Source: JAVSMW01 sp032027005 (GTDB taxonomy: Bacteria > Bacillota > Thermincolia > Thermincolales > UBA2595). From it: DNA of 64,000 bases. A program made the position numbers and the translations under genes. The notes under the pieces are model-generated. The model saw only the letters and a list, made by a program, of their open reading frames with translations, did not search any database and was not told where the DNA came from. Location: contig JAVSMW010000020.1 of assembly GCA_032027005.1 (NCBI GenBank), forward strand, positions 38,881-102,880, in the 5' to 3' direction. This document shows positions 30,795-39,004 of the stretch, piece by piece. The first letter of the stretch is position 1. Every line of letters starts with the position of its first letter.

Positions 30795-32117
30795 TTATTT
30801 TGCTTTGCTTGGAGAAGGAGTAACTACTGTAATTTCCTGGTTCAGCTTATTGACAAAAGTAACATCAACTATGGGCTTTAGGGGCAGGTTTATTCTTCCT
30901 ATGGCCATTGGATATGATATTACCGGGCGAACAAATGTATCCCGTGGTGGGTCGGATTTATCGATCCGTACCCTGTAGTGAATGCCTTTATCATCTTCAG
31001 AGCTGGATATTCTGGTTATTTCTATTGCAAAGCCGCTGTGCATTTTCTCGCCACGGGCGACTAAGAAATACAGACCATCTTCAAAGGCTTTAAAATGGTA
31101 GCCTTCTGAAACTTTATTTTCTTCGGTCCATTGCTGAACCTTGGGTGAAGCAGCTGAAGGTTTAACAGGGTTTACTATCAGGGCTGTTCCTGTATCTGGG
31201 GCCACAAAACGAGAAATTACAACGGTGGTTGCGCTGTTATCGGTGTTGATGATACGGATATTGTTACCTGCAGTCAGTTCAGCAAAGGACGAAGGCTTGT
31301 CATTTAAATAATAGAGACTTTGTTCAGGTAATTTGACTATTATTTCCTGATTATTACTGTCAACCAGACTGACAGTGGTTGTCAGCGGGGTAACTGCTTT
31401 GACGAAACCGGTGATTTCGTCAGACTGCAGAGCGGGGTTTTGGAGGACAATTCGGCTGAGGACGATAGCCATTTCTGCTCGGGATATAGGGTCGGCAGGG
31501 TGAAATTTGCCTTCTGAGCCCATAAAAATTTTTTGCTCCCAGGCTATCGCTACATAGCCGCGGGCTTTTTCACTAATCTGGGCGGCATCTTGGAAGGGCA
31601 GGGGAGAATTTTGCTTTCTGCTCACCTGGTTGGTTAGTTCCAACGCCCTCACGGCCAGAATGGCTGCTTCCTCGCGGGTTAAGGGCTGTTGTCGGGATAG
31701 CTGCTGCAGCTCGTTATACATCAAAATATTATTTCGCAGCGCAGAAGCGATAAGGCCGACGGCCCAATTGGGAATGCCAAACTGCGTATGCAGGTAATCA
31801 TTAGAAGTGAAGTCAGATTTGATGGGATTGCCCCAGATCAGTTTATCCAGCATTACTTCAGCTTCCAAAAAAGTGACCGGTCTCTTTGGTTTGAAAGTGC
31901 CGTCATCGTAGCCTCTCATGACTCCTTTGGCGTACATTTCGGCGATTGCAGCTTCAGCCGGGTGGCCTTTGGCATCTATGAAAGGAAAAGCGGCCCCGGC
32001 GGGCGGTAATATCTGAGGCAAACCCGATCTTAAAGAGGCAAAGGAAAATCCTGTACTAAGGAAAAGGGAAACCGCTATAGAAAGCACAATAAAAATTTTT
32101 GTCGACCTGAATCTCAT
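30795..32117 (-). CDS. SLH-domain surface protein
   Basis: 440 aa. Signal peptide (KIFIVLSIAVSLFLSTGFSF). Three SLH domains at ~45-225 (GVMRGYDDGTFKPKRPVTF, LTREEAAILAVRALEL, GSEGKFHPADPISRAEMAIV). Then a beta-rich region (VSLVDSNNQEIIVKLPEQSL), a Pro-rich linker and a C-terminal domain of unknown type ending in SPSKAK. Divergent from glgA. Wall-anchored; function unknown. Confidence 0.9.
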   Translation of the reverse strand: MRFRSTKIFIVLSIAVSLFLSTGFSFASLRSGLPQILPPAGAAFPFIDAKGHPAEAAIAEMYAKGVMRGYDDGTFKPKRPVTFLEAEVMLDKLIWGNPIKSDFTSNDYLHTQFGIPNWAVGLIASALRNNILMYNELQQLSRQQPLTREEAAILAVRALELTNQVSRKQNSPLPFQDAAQISEKARGYVAIAWEQKIFMGSEGKFHPADPISRAEMAIVLSRIVLQNPALQSDEITGFVKAVTPLTTTVSLVDSNNQEIIVKLPEQSLYYLNDKPSSFAELTAGNNIRIINTDNSATTVVISRFVAPDTGTALIVNPVKPSAASPKVQQWTEENKVSEGYHFKAFEDGLYFLVARGEKMHSGFAIEITRISSSEDDKGIHYRVRIDKSDPPRDTFVRPVISYPMAIGRINLPLKPIVDVTFVNKLNQEITVVTPSPSKAK

Positions 32118-32274
32118 TTTTGCTGCACCCCTGTCATATTACTGCTACTTATATTTATCGAAGGTGGCATAAGTTTTCTGGGGGTAGCCGCTTCCCAACT
32201 AAAAGCGTAAGAATAAAAACTAGAATAATTCCACACTCTAGACTTAAACATAATTTTGGGGGAGGTAGCTTAAA

Positions 32275-33759
32275 GTGATGCTGGACCGGAATCTGAAAAT
32301 TTTATTTGTTTCTGCCGAAGTAGTCCCCTTTGCCAAAACTGGAGGACTTGCCGATGTTGCCGGGTCTTTACCTAAAGCCTTGACTTCCATGGGCAATGAT
32401 ACCAGAATTGTTTTACCAAGGTATCGCGGCATAGAAAATGTTACCACTGTGACTGATTTTCCTGTGCAAATGGGCGACCGGATGGAAACCTGTATTGTCA
32501 GGGAGTCATTCATAGAAGCTAAATTACCTGAAGGCGGGCTAAGAAAGGTGCCTGTATATTTTATTGACAATTATCATTACTATGACCGCGAGGGTCTCTA
32601 TTGTCATCATGATGAGGGGGAACGCTTCGCCTTTTTCAGTAAAGCAGTGCTTGAAATGGCGAAAAAAATAGATTTCAGGCCTGATATAATTCATTGTAAT
32701 GACTGGCAGTCAGGGCCTATCCTGTTTTTGCTCAAAGAAAAGTACAGCAATGATGCCTTTTACAGTAGGACTGCCACTGTTTTTACAGTACACAATCTTT
32801 TGTACCAGGGCAACTACCCCAGCGAGATTTTAAAACAACTGGGAGTTGGAAATGAGTATTTTCAGCCGGAGAGGCTTGAGTTTTTTGGCCAGGTAAGTTT
32901 TATGAAGGCCGGGCTGATGTATGCGGATATCATTAATACTGTAAGTAAGCGTTACGCTCAGGAAATTCAGACCCCGGAGTATGGGCTGGGATTTGAAGGA
33001 TTGCTGCGCAAACGTTCTCAGGACCTGCATGGCATTGTCAACGGAATTAACTATCACGAGTTTAACCCGGCAGATGACCCAAGAATTTTCCGAACCTATG
33101 GCCCTAATTTCATAGCCGATAAATATGAGAACAAATACAATCTACAAAAAGAAATGGATCTGCCGGTCGGCAATGTGCCTGTTATAGGCCTAATCTCCAG
33201 GCTGGTGGATCAGAAAGGCTTAGACCTGATCGCCGAAGTCTTTGAGAGCCTGATGAAGGAAAATTTACAGTTTATTGTACTGGGGTCAGGTGACAGATAT
33301 TATGAAGAGATGTTGGCCCGGATGAGAGAACAATATCCACACAAAATGGGGTTATACCTTGGCTTTAATGGGATACTTGCTCAGCGCATCTATGCGGGTG
33401 CCGATATGTTCCTGATGCCTTCCAAGTTTGAACCATGCGGCCTAGGCCAATTGATCAGCCTGCGTTATGGAACTATACCAATTGTCCGGGCGACAGGCGG
33501 ATTGGCGGATACGGTTGTGGATTATGATGATAGAACCAGGTCTGGAAACGGCTTTTCCTTTGAAACATATAATGCCGGGGTTATGCTTGAGACCATCAGG
33601 CGGGCCCTCAGATTATATAATGTAGAACCGGAGAAATGGCGACAACTGGTAGTCCATGATTTAGGCCAGGATTTTTCCTGGAACAGATCAGCCGCTGAGT
33701 ATTTGGAGCTTTATGGCATGGCCTTAAGTAAGCATATGAATATGTATCAGATAGCGTGA
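32275..33759 (+). CDS. glgA: Glycogen synthase (ADP-glucose, GT5)
   Basis: 494 aa (GTG 32275; ATG 32278 is equally possible, GGGGGAGG upstream). GT5 motifs: VVPFAKTGGLADVAGSLPKA (K-T-G-G-L nucleotide site), IIHCNDWQSG, FTVHNLLYQG, IGLISRLVDQKGLDLI, MPSKFEPCGLGQLISLRYG. Typical length. No other glg genes adjacent. Confidence 0.96.
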   Translation: MMLDRNLKILFVSAEVVPFAKTGGLADVAGSLPKALTSMGNDTRIVLPRYRGIENVTTVTDFPVQMGDRMETCIVRESFIEAKLPEGGLRKVPVYFIDNYHYYDREGLYCHHDEGERFAFFSKAVLEMAKKIDFRPDIIHCNDWQSGPILFLLKEKYSNDAFYSRTATVFTVHNLLYQGNYPSEILKQLGVGNEYFQPERLEFFGQVSFMKAGLMYADIINTVSKRYAQEIQTPEYGLGFEGLLRKRSQDLHGIVNGINYHEFNPADDPRIFRTYGPNFIADKYENKYNLQKEMDLPVGNVPVIGLISRLVDQKGLDLIAEVFESLMKENLQFIVLGSGDRYYEEMLARMREQYPHKMGLYLGFNGILAQRIYAGADMFLMPSKFEPCGLGQLISLRYGTIPIVRATGGLADTVVDYDDRTRSGNGFSFETYNAGVMLETIRRALRLYNVEPEKWRQLVVHDLGQDFSWNRSAAEYLELYGMALSKHMNMYQIA

Positions 33760-33760
33760 A

Positions 33761-34050
33761 AGAGTGGGGAGTGGAGAGTGGGTAGTGGGTAGATGCCGCT
33801 GGTGCTACCTCATAAGATGATGAAAGAACCAATAAAATAAAATTTAGCCGCAGATGAACGCGACAGTTTGCACTCTCTGCGACTCTGTTCTATTTTCTCA
33901 TTTGGATCTCTGCGTCATATTTTCAGCCCTTCACCCGGAACATCTTCTTTGTTACTTGATCAGCGTTAATCCGCGTTTATCCGCGGCAGATTTTTAGTTT
34001 TTTAAAATACTCTCAGAGTAAAGCCATCGACCTGATAACCACTCGTGACT
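33761..34050. repeat. Intergenic composite repeat region
   Basis: 33761-33792 is a run of GAGTGGGGAGTGGAGAGTGG type. From 33810 it matches 38590-38628: GATGATG, AAGAA, then AATAAAATAAAATTTAGCCG and CGATGAAC-like ends. 33868-33890 is a CTCTGCGACTCTG run; 33964-33990 (CAGCGTTAATCCGCGTTTAT) is another common intergenic word; 34043-34057 repeats CTCGTGA. No gene is seen. Confidence 0.75.
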
Positions 34051-34055
34051 CGTGA

Positions 34056-34238
34056 CTAAAAGATTGGTCCAAAGATCAGCAAAAATGATGGAATAGCCAC
34101 ACAGGCCGAGGCTAGCATGAATACGAAAATAGCCCCGATCAGGTTTTTTTGTTTTAAGCACCAACGGCCAAAATTGAAGGTATAAAGCCCGATCCAGAGA
34201 ATAACTGGCATTAACAATAAATATTTAAGCAGAAACAT
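34056..34238 (-). CDS. Small two-helix membrane protein behind the ger operon
   Basis: 60 aa, CAGGGAGG seven bases before ATG. Helices LLLMPVILWIGLYTFNFGRW and IGAIFVFMLASACVAIPSFL. Follows gerC by 32 bases, so probably in the operon. Some ger operons carry such a small fourth gene; link is inferred. Confidence 0.65.
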   Translation of the reverse strand: MFLLKYLLLMPVILWIGLYTFNFGRWCLKQKNLIGAIFVFMLASACVAIPSFLLIFGPIF

Positions 34239-34270
34239 GTTTAATCCTCCCTGTTTGATTTGGATATGGT

Positions 34271-35539
34271 CTATCGGGGGGGACTGCCCTGAAGACCGGT
34301 GCGTCTTAGTTTAAATTCAAAATTCAATGCAATTTCCGCATCTTTAAACTTCTGAGGCCACGCATAATCACTCCACTGCTGCTTGGTCAGGAAATTCCTT
34401 TTGGCGTATTGACTGTAACCTACCAGGTCAGCTTCCTTTTTTTGCAGCTTTTCCAGCATAGCTAAACTAACTTCTTTGATATGTTCATTGAAAGCATTTT
34501 CAAGCAATTCGAGATCAGGGGTATCCAGGATGCCTTCGGCAGCAATCAAATCACCTTCCAGTGACAATACTTCTCTGATTTGCACAGGGTCTTCGGATGT
34601 ATCCACACTGATCATAGGTGGTGTTCCCTGTTTAACTTCCAGAGTAATAATATTTTGTTTATTTCCTGGATCTTGTATGTTGAAACTACCCGTTCGATAG
34701 GTGCCGTTCAGTATTAAATAAGCCTGAGTTTCCGTAAAATTGAGTGTATCTGTAAGTTTGTCATTTTTGAATACTGCTGTTCCCAGAAATTCTACGGGGT
34801 TTCCTGATAATCTTGGAATTTCCCCGGCTTTGATATCCAGGTTGCCTTTCCTGAAGGACAGGGGTGGTTCCAGATCATTCGGGTCTTGGCCCCGGGATTT
34901 AGCGTTTTGGGCCAGATAGATCATGGCCCCGGTTTTATCTGCCGTCTCCAAACTCGCAATGAAATTCTGGAATAAGGTGCCGGGATGAAGGCCAAGTTTT
35001 CCCTTCAAAATCATCACTCCCTCCCAATATCTGGTGTAGCTTTTTTCCAAATCCGGGGCATTGGCGGCTATCAGCTGATGAGCCTCACCTTTTGCCACAC
35101 ATACAATAACATTACGGCGCATTTCCCTGTATCTGGACAGAAAGTTCAGGACAGAGCCAATGCCCTGTTTGGCAAAAGATTCTCCAAAGATGATGGTTTT
35201 TGTATGCATCAGGTTTAATTCCCTGTTCACATAAGCTGAGGCGAGGACCATGGCATCGGGAACATTCGGCGCGACTACCGTTGTCCGCAGGGTGGACTTT
35301 TGCGCCTGAGAGCCTTCACTGCCGCCCCCGCCCCCACCGCTTTGGCCCAGACCGGTTTTGGCCGGAATAGAAATCCGGAATGTGACGGCCATCTGCTGGT
35401 TTTTGGCCTGATCAATACCAATGGCTTCTACAAAAGCCTGTTCTTCCAGTTCACGTCGATCCCAGCAGCCGGGCGTGAATAACAAAGAAAATATTAAAAA
35501 GGTAGCTGTTATGTGCTTAATTGACCTTTGGTTTTTGAT
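34271..35539 (-). CDS. gerC: Ger(x)C family spore germination lipoprotein
   Basis: GerAC-type: CWDRRELEEQAFVEAIGIDQ near the start, SRYREMRRNVIVCVAKGEA, EFLGTAVFKNDKLTDTL, LEVKQGTPPM; C-terminus of the usual length. The lipobox Cys is in LLFTPGCW. The first normal start is TTG 35485, but that would leave no signal peptide. The frame is open upstream, with IKHITATFLIFSLL, and AAGGAGG stands 8 bases before ATC 35539, which I take as a rare start. GerC anchors the GerABC receptor at the spore inner membrane. Overlaps gerB by 23 bases. Confidence 0.9.
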   Translation of the reverse strand: MKNQRSIKHITATFLIFSLLFTPGCWDRRELEEQAFVEAIGIDQAKNQQMAVTFRISIPAKTGLGQSGGGGGGSEGSQAQKSTLRTTVVAPNVPDAMVLASAYVNRELNLMHTKTIIFGESFAKQGIGSVLNFLSRYREMRRNVIVCVAKGEAHQLIAANAPDLEKSYTRYWEGVMILKGKLGLHPGTLFQNFIASLETADKTGAMIYLAQNAKSRGQDPNDLEPPLSFRKGNLDIKAGEIPRLSGNPVEFLGTAVFKNDKLTDTLNFTETQAYLILNGTYRTGSFNIQDPGNKQNIITLEVKQGTPPMISVDTSEDPVQIREVLSLEGDLIAAEGILDTPDLELLENAFNEHIKEVSLAMLEKLQKKEADLVGYSQYAKRNFLTKQQWSDYAWPQKFKDAEIALNFEFKLRRTGLQGSPPR

Positions 35540-36638
35540 TTTTACCGCCTCCTTTCTTTCTGATCCATGCAGTGATTAGCAGTACAAAGGGCAGCCCCCA
35601 GCTAATTAAACCCCCGTAGTTACTGAAGATGTTAATATCCAGATTCACTGCCACAGCTACCGAAGGGGGAACAAAACTAAGGGCAAAAGCGAGCAGGGTC
35701 AAGGGAAACAGTAATGGCTGGAAGATGGGGATTTTCAAACCCCAGCTTAAAGAAATGGCTGCCCCATAAATTAATAATGTAAGTTTTAATCCTCCAACAA
35801 ACATCCAGATAAAAATGTACAGTGACTCAATGCGCTGGATAAAACGGCCCAGGTATATCATTTTAGCTAACTGAAACAGAGGAACATATAAAACTTGAGC
35901 TGAAGAGACACGTAAGGCTGAGATATAGACAAGCTCGACAACCAAAAACATAAATGTAGCTGCTAAAAAAGTTTTCCAGATGGTTTTTGAGACATGCGTC
36001 GGGTCATCCAGATTAGCAGCGATTAAACCAACAAAAAGCAGCTCCATATACAGGGAATTCCGGCCAAGAGCATGAATGGCAATAGCTTTTGGTCCGCTGC
36101 CGAAAATTGGGAACACGCTGTTTAAATCCAGGAAATTTACTGTCAGCATCAAGATCGAAAAAATTCCGGCCAAAATGAAAGGAAACAGCAGGGTGGAGGT
36201 CCGGGTGATAACCTCCAGCCCGTGATATGCCCCCACCAGCATAGCCAGGATAAACATAAAAGAAATCACACTGATGGGTGTGCTTGGTAAAACCGTAGTC
36301 AACAGTGTTTCAGCAAACTCTCTGACAATAATGGTAGCCAGTGCCAGAAAGAATAAAGCAACCAGTAAGCTGACGGCAACAGCCCCGGCTCTGCCCCAGA
36401 CTGCTTCGGCTATTTCCACCAGGTTTCGGCCGGGAAATCTTTGCAAAAGTTTTACCAGGACAAAGATGCCTGGAACTGCCACCCCGGCAGCGACTAACAG
36501 CAGCAGACAAGCTGCTGAATCTCCTTCAATGGCTATGGCTCTGGGTACGCCCAGAAAGAGTTTGCTGATCAGCATCAGTGTCAGAATAATAAACAGACCG
36601 CGGGGGCCGATATTGCCTTCTTTGACTTTAAACATCAT
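35517..36638 (-). CDS. gerB: GerB-type spore germination permease (APC-like)
   Basis: 373 aa, about ten helices. GerAB family pattern: LFIILTLMLISKLFLGVPRA, AAGVAVPGIFVLVKLLQRFP, VSFMFILAMLVGAYHGLEVI, AVNFLDLNSVFP-like loop. Membrane subunit that binds the germinant. ATG overlaps the gerA stop (ATGA at 36635-36638). Confidence 0.94.
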   Translation of the reverse strand: MMFKVKEGNIGPRGLFIILTLMLISKLFLGVPRAIAIEGDSAACLLLLVAAGVAVPGIFVLVKLLQRFPGRNLVEIAEAVWGRAGAVAVSLLVALFFLALATIIVREFAETLLTTVLPSTPISVISFMFILAMLVGAYHGLEVITRTSTLLFPFILAGIFSILMLTVNFLDLNSVFPIFGSGPKAIAIHALGRNSLYMELLFVGLIAANLDDPTHVSKTIWKTFLAATFMFLVVELVYISALRVSSAQVLYVPLFQLAKMIYLGRFIQRIESLYIFIWMFVGGLKLTLLIYGAAISLSWGLKIPIFQPLLFPLTLLAFALSFVPPSVAVAVNLDINIFSNYGGLISWGLPFVLLITAWIRKKGGGKNQKPKVN

Positions 36639-38455
36639 GAATCACCCTTCATCTTATTTCGGGATTTCGGATCCCATTTACGGACCAGTTTGGCTTGCAG
36701 GTATTTGGCCTTAGGGGCCATATATGTGGGCATAGTATCAAAGGTGAAAAAGGGCTTGCGGATTACGATGTCTCCACTTTTAGGCTTAAAGGGAGCAATG
36801 GGAGAAAGCATAGGGACTCCCAGAGATTTAAGCCCGGTAACCAAAAAGCTCAGGATGAGCAGGGCAAAAGCTATTCCGAAAAAACCAACGATGGCAGCCA
36901 GCAATATAAAAATAAAACGCATGATCCGTACTGCGTACGAAAGAGCGATATTTGGGATGGTAAAAGAACTAAGGGCCGTTACGGCAACTACGATGACCAA
37001 AATGGGGCTGACAATATTGGCCTGAACAGCAGCCTGGCCCAAAATCAAAGCACCCACGATGCCGATAGTAGAGCCCAGAACACTGGGGATGCGGACCCCT
37101 GCTTCCCTAATCAGTTCAAAAGAAACTTCCATCAATAAAACTTCTACAATGACAGGAAAAGGAACATTCTCCCTGGAACTGGCAATAGCCAGCAGCAGTT
37201 CAGTGGGAATCATTTCCGGGTGATAATTTGTAATTGCTATGTAAAAGGCCGGTGTCATTACACCTATAAAAAAGGAGATGGTCCTGATTATTCTGGTAAA
37301 AGTACCTACCACCGGGTTAAGATAATAGTCTTCCGGGGAATGCAGCAGGCCCCAGATGGTGATGGGAGCCACAATTGCAAAAGGGCTGCCATCCATGACA
37401 ATAGCCAGGTGGCCTTCATTCAGGAAGGCAGCGACCCGGTCCGGCCTCTCGGTGGCCAGTGAGGTAGGTATGATTGAGTAGGGCGAGTCACTGATAAATT
37501 GCTGAATAATGCCCGTATCAGTGACATATGCCACCTTCATAAGTTTTAGGCGTTTCCGCATTTCCCTGACGAGTTTGGGGTTAATTACTCCTTCGAGATA
37601 GACCAGAGCAAGATCAGTATTGCTGCGCCAGCCAATTTTGAAATACTCGGTGACCAAGGAATTGGACCTGACTCTTTTTCTGATCAGGGCCAGGTTCTGG
37701 CGAAAGCTTTCGTTGAAAGAATCACTGGGCCCTTGGGTGACCTTCTCAGTTTTGGGGTCGCCGACACCGCGGCCTGGCCAGCCCTTGGTTTCGACAATTA
37801 AAGCAGTTTCACTGTTATTTAAGAGAATAGCGGTGTCTCCATTAACTACTCCCTCAATGATTCCCTGGATATTTTTGATATTCTTTAACTGATTGGTTGG
37901 GACAAGAATATTTTTTACAGTTTCCATCGGGTTGCCATTAGTGGTCTTGGCAATATTGGCAAGCAGCATCAGGGGCTGCAGGACAAAACTATCGATTATC
38001 CTGGTGTCTGCTGCTCCGTCGATATACACAATGGCAGCTTTGGTTAACCCGTCAAGGGGTACGGAAAATTCCCTGATGACCACATCTTTGTTCTTGGGTA
38101 GGTGGAAAACTTCTTTGAGATTATTGAGATTAAGTTCCAGGCTCTTGGAAATCAAGGTTTGTTCGGGATCAATCTTATGACCGTGGCTGTTTTTGTTCTT
38201 TTGGGCTTTTAGCTCTGCCACGGTATAAGGCTTTTTCGGCAGGCGGAAGTAACTGGGCTCATCTTTTGAGCCCGCGGCTGGCTGAGCCTGCCCGGTTTGC
38301 TTATTTTTGGGGGCCTTTTTTGCATGTTTAACCCGCCCTATATTGAATAACTCATCAAAAACATAGTCATCTACAGTAATCATTTTTTTTACTAAATCCG
38401 AAATTTTCTTCAGAAAGGAATTTTGGTTTTGCTGTTTCTGCTGTTTCTGATTCAT
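36635..38455 (-). CDS. gerA: GerA-type spore germination protein
   Basis: 606 aa. An unusually long Lys/Gln-rich N-terminus (MNQKQQKQQNQNSF..KKAPKNKQTGQAQPAAG, ~95 residues), then the GerA core: REFSVPLDGLTKAAIVYIDG, NSETALIVETKGWPGRGVGD, ESFRQNLALIRKRVRS, VYLEGVINPKLVREMRKR, FLNEGHLAIVMDGSPFAIVA, HSPEDYYLNP, and about five helices. First gene of the operon; TAAGGAG upstream. With GerB and GerC it forms the nutrient germinant receptor. Confidence 0.96.
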   Translation of the reverse strand: MNQKQQKQQNQNSFLKKISDLVKKMITVDDYVFDELFNIGRVKHAKKAPKNKQTGQAQPAAGSKDEPSYFRLPKKPYTVAELKAQKNKNSHGHKIDPEQTLISKSLELNLNNLKEVFHLPKNKDVVIREFSVPLDGLTKAAIVYIDGAADTRIIDSFVLQPLMLLANIAKTTNGNPMETVKNILVPTNQLKNIKNIQGIIEGVVNGDTAILLNNSETALIVETKGWPGRGVGDPKTEKVTQGPSDSFNESFRQNLALIRKRVRSNSLVTEYFKIGWRSNTDLALVYLEGVINPKLVREMRKRLKLMKVAYVTDTGIIQQFISDSPYSIIPTSLATERPDRVAAFLNEGHLAIVMDGSPFAIVAPITIWGLLHSPEDYYLNPVVGTFTRIIRTISFFIGVMTPAFYIAITNYHPEMIPTELLLAIASSRENVPFPVIVEVLLMEVSFELIREAGVRIPSVLGSTIGIVGALILGQAAVQANIVSPILVIVVAVTALSSFTIPNIALSYAVRIMRFIFILLAAIVGFFGIAFALLILSFLVTGLKSLGVPMLSPIAPFKPKSGDIVIRKPFFTFDTMPTYMAPKAKYLQAKLVRKWDPKSRNKMKGDS

Positions 38456-38539
38456 TTTATTTCTCCTTAAGCTGTGACCAATGGATCATAGGATTCTTAA
38501 AGGTTATTATGTCCCCGTTGTTGAAATTAAACACTTAAA

Positions 38540-38690
38540 TGAGTGGTGAGTGGGTAGACTCCCATGCCACTCGAGCGGTACCAGCAGATGATGTAAGAAT
38601 AATAAAATAAAATTTAGCCGCTGATGAACACGGAGAACACGGATAAAAAGCACGGGGGTTAAAATATAACGCAGAGGATAAAAAGAGAGG
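38540..38690. repeat. Composite repeat like 33761-33870
   Basis: GAGTGGTGAGTGGGTAG (38541-38557), then AGATGATGTAAGAA and AATAAAATAAAATTTAGCCG (38602-38621). Carries on as CGGAGAACACGGATAAAAAG and AACGCAGAGG, common intergenic words. It runs into the start of the truncated DUF503 gene. Confidence 0.7.
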
Positions 38691-38691
38691 T

Positions 38692-38919
38692 GTGGTCATT
38701 AGCACTCCTTACTATGGTCTAAGACGCAGAGAAAAAATAACAACAGTAATTGAGCAATATTGGAAAAGCTCTGATGACGACCGGCAGAGAGCCGTAATTG
38801 GCTTAGCTGTGGTTAGCACGGAGCGCAGGCACGTTGACAGTATGTTGAACGAAATTATTAGTTTTGCAGAACAGAACACAGCGGCAGAGTTGGTTTGCAG
38901 CCACATTGAAATAATCTGA
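38692..38919 (+). CDS. DUF503-like protein, N-terminally truncated or divergent
   Basis: 75 codons from GTG 38692 (poor ribosome site). The second half fits DUF503: DRQRAVIGLAVVSTERRHVD, MLNEIISFAEQNTAAELV, IEII at the end. The usual first ~35 residues (strand plus SLKDKR-like helix) are replaced by VISTPYYGLRRREKITTVIE, and the upstream DNA is an intergenic repeat. It is either a decayed gene or an unusual short member. A terminator follows, so it was once a real 3' end. Confidence 0.55.
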   Translation: MVISTPYYGLRRREKITTVIEQYWKSSDDDRQRAVIGLAVVSTERRHVDSMLNEIISFAEQNTAAELVCSHIEII

Positions 38920-38955
38920 CCCAATAATGAAACGCAGGCGGATAGTATAAAAAAT

Positions 38956-38985
38956 GGAGTCCCCTAAAATTAGGGACTCCTTTTT
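38956..38985 (+). terminator. Terminator after the DUF503-like gene
   Basis: GGAGTCCCCTAA / TTAGGGACTCC stem, then TTTTT. May also serve the convergent aconitase gene. Confidence 0.85.
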
Positions 38986-39004
38986 GCATCCTACGCGTTT
39001 TGTC

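Noticed and set aside
32207..32226. GTAAGAA followed by TAGAAT before glgA, resembling the SARP-type site
   Set aside because: Only one heptamer, spacing 7 instead of 8, no 11-bp phased partner; likely chance.
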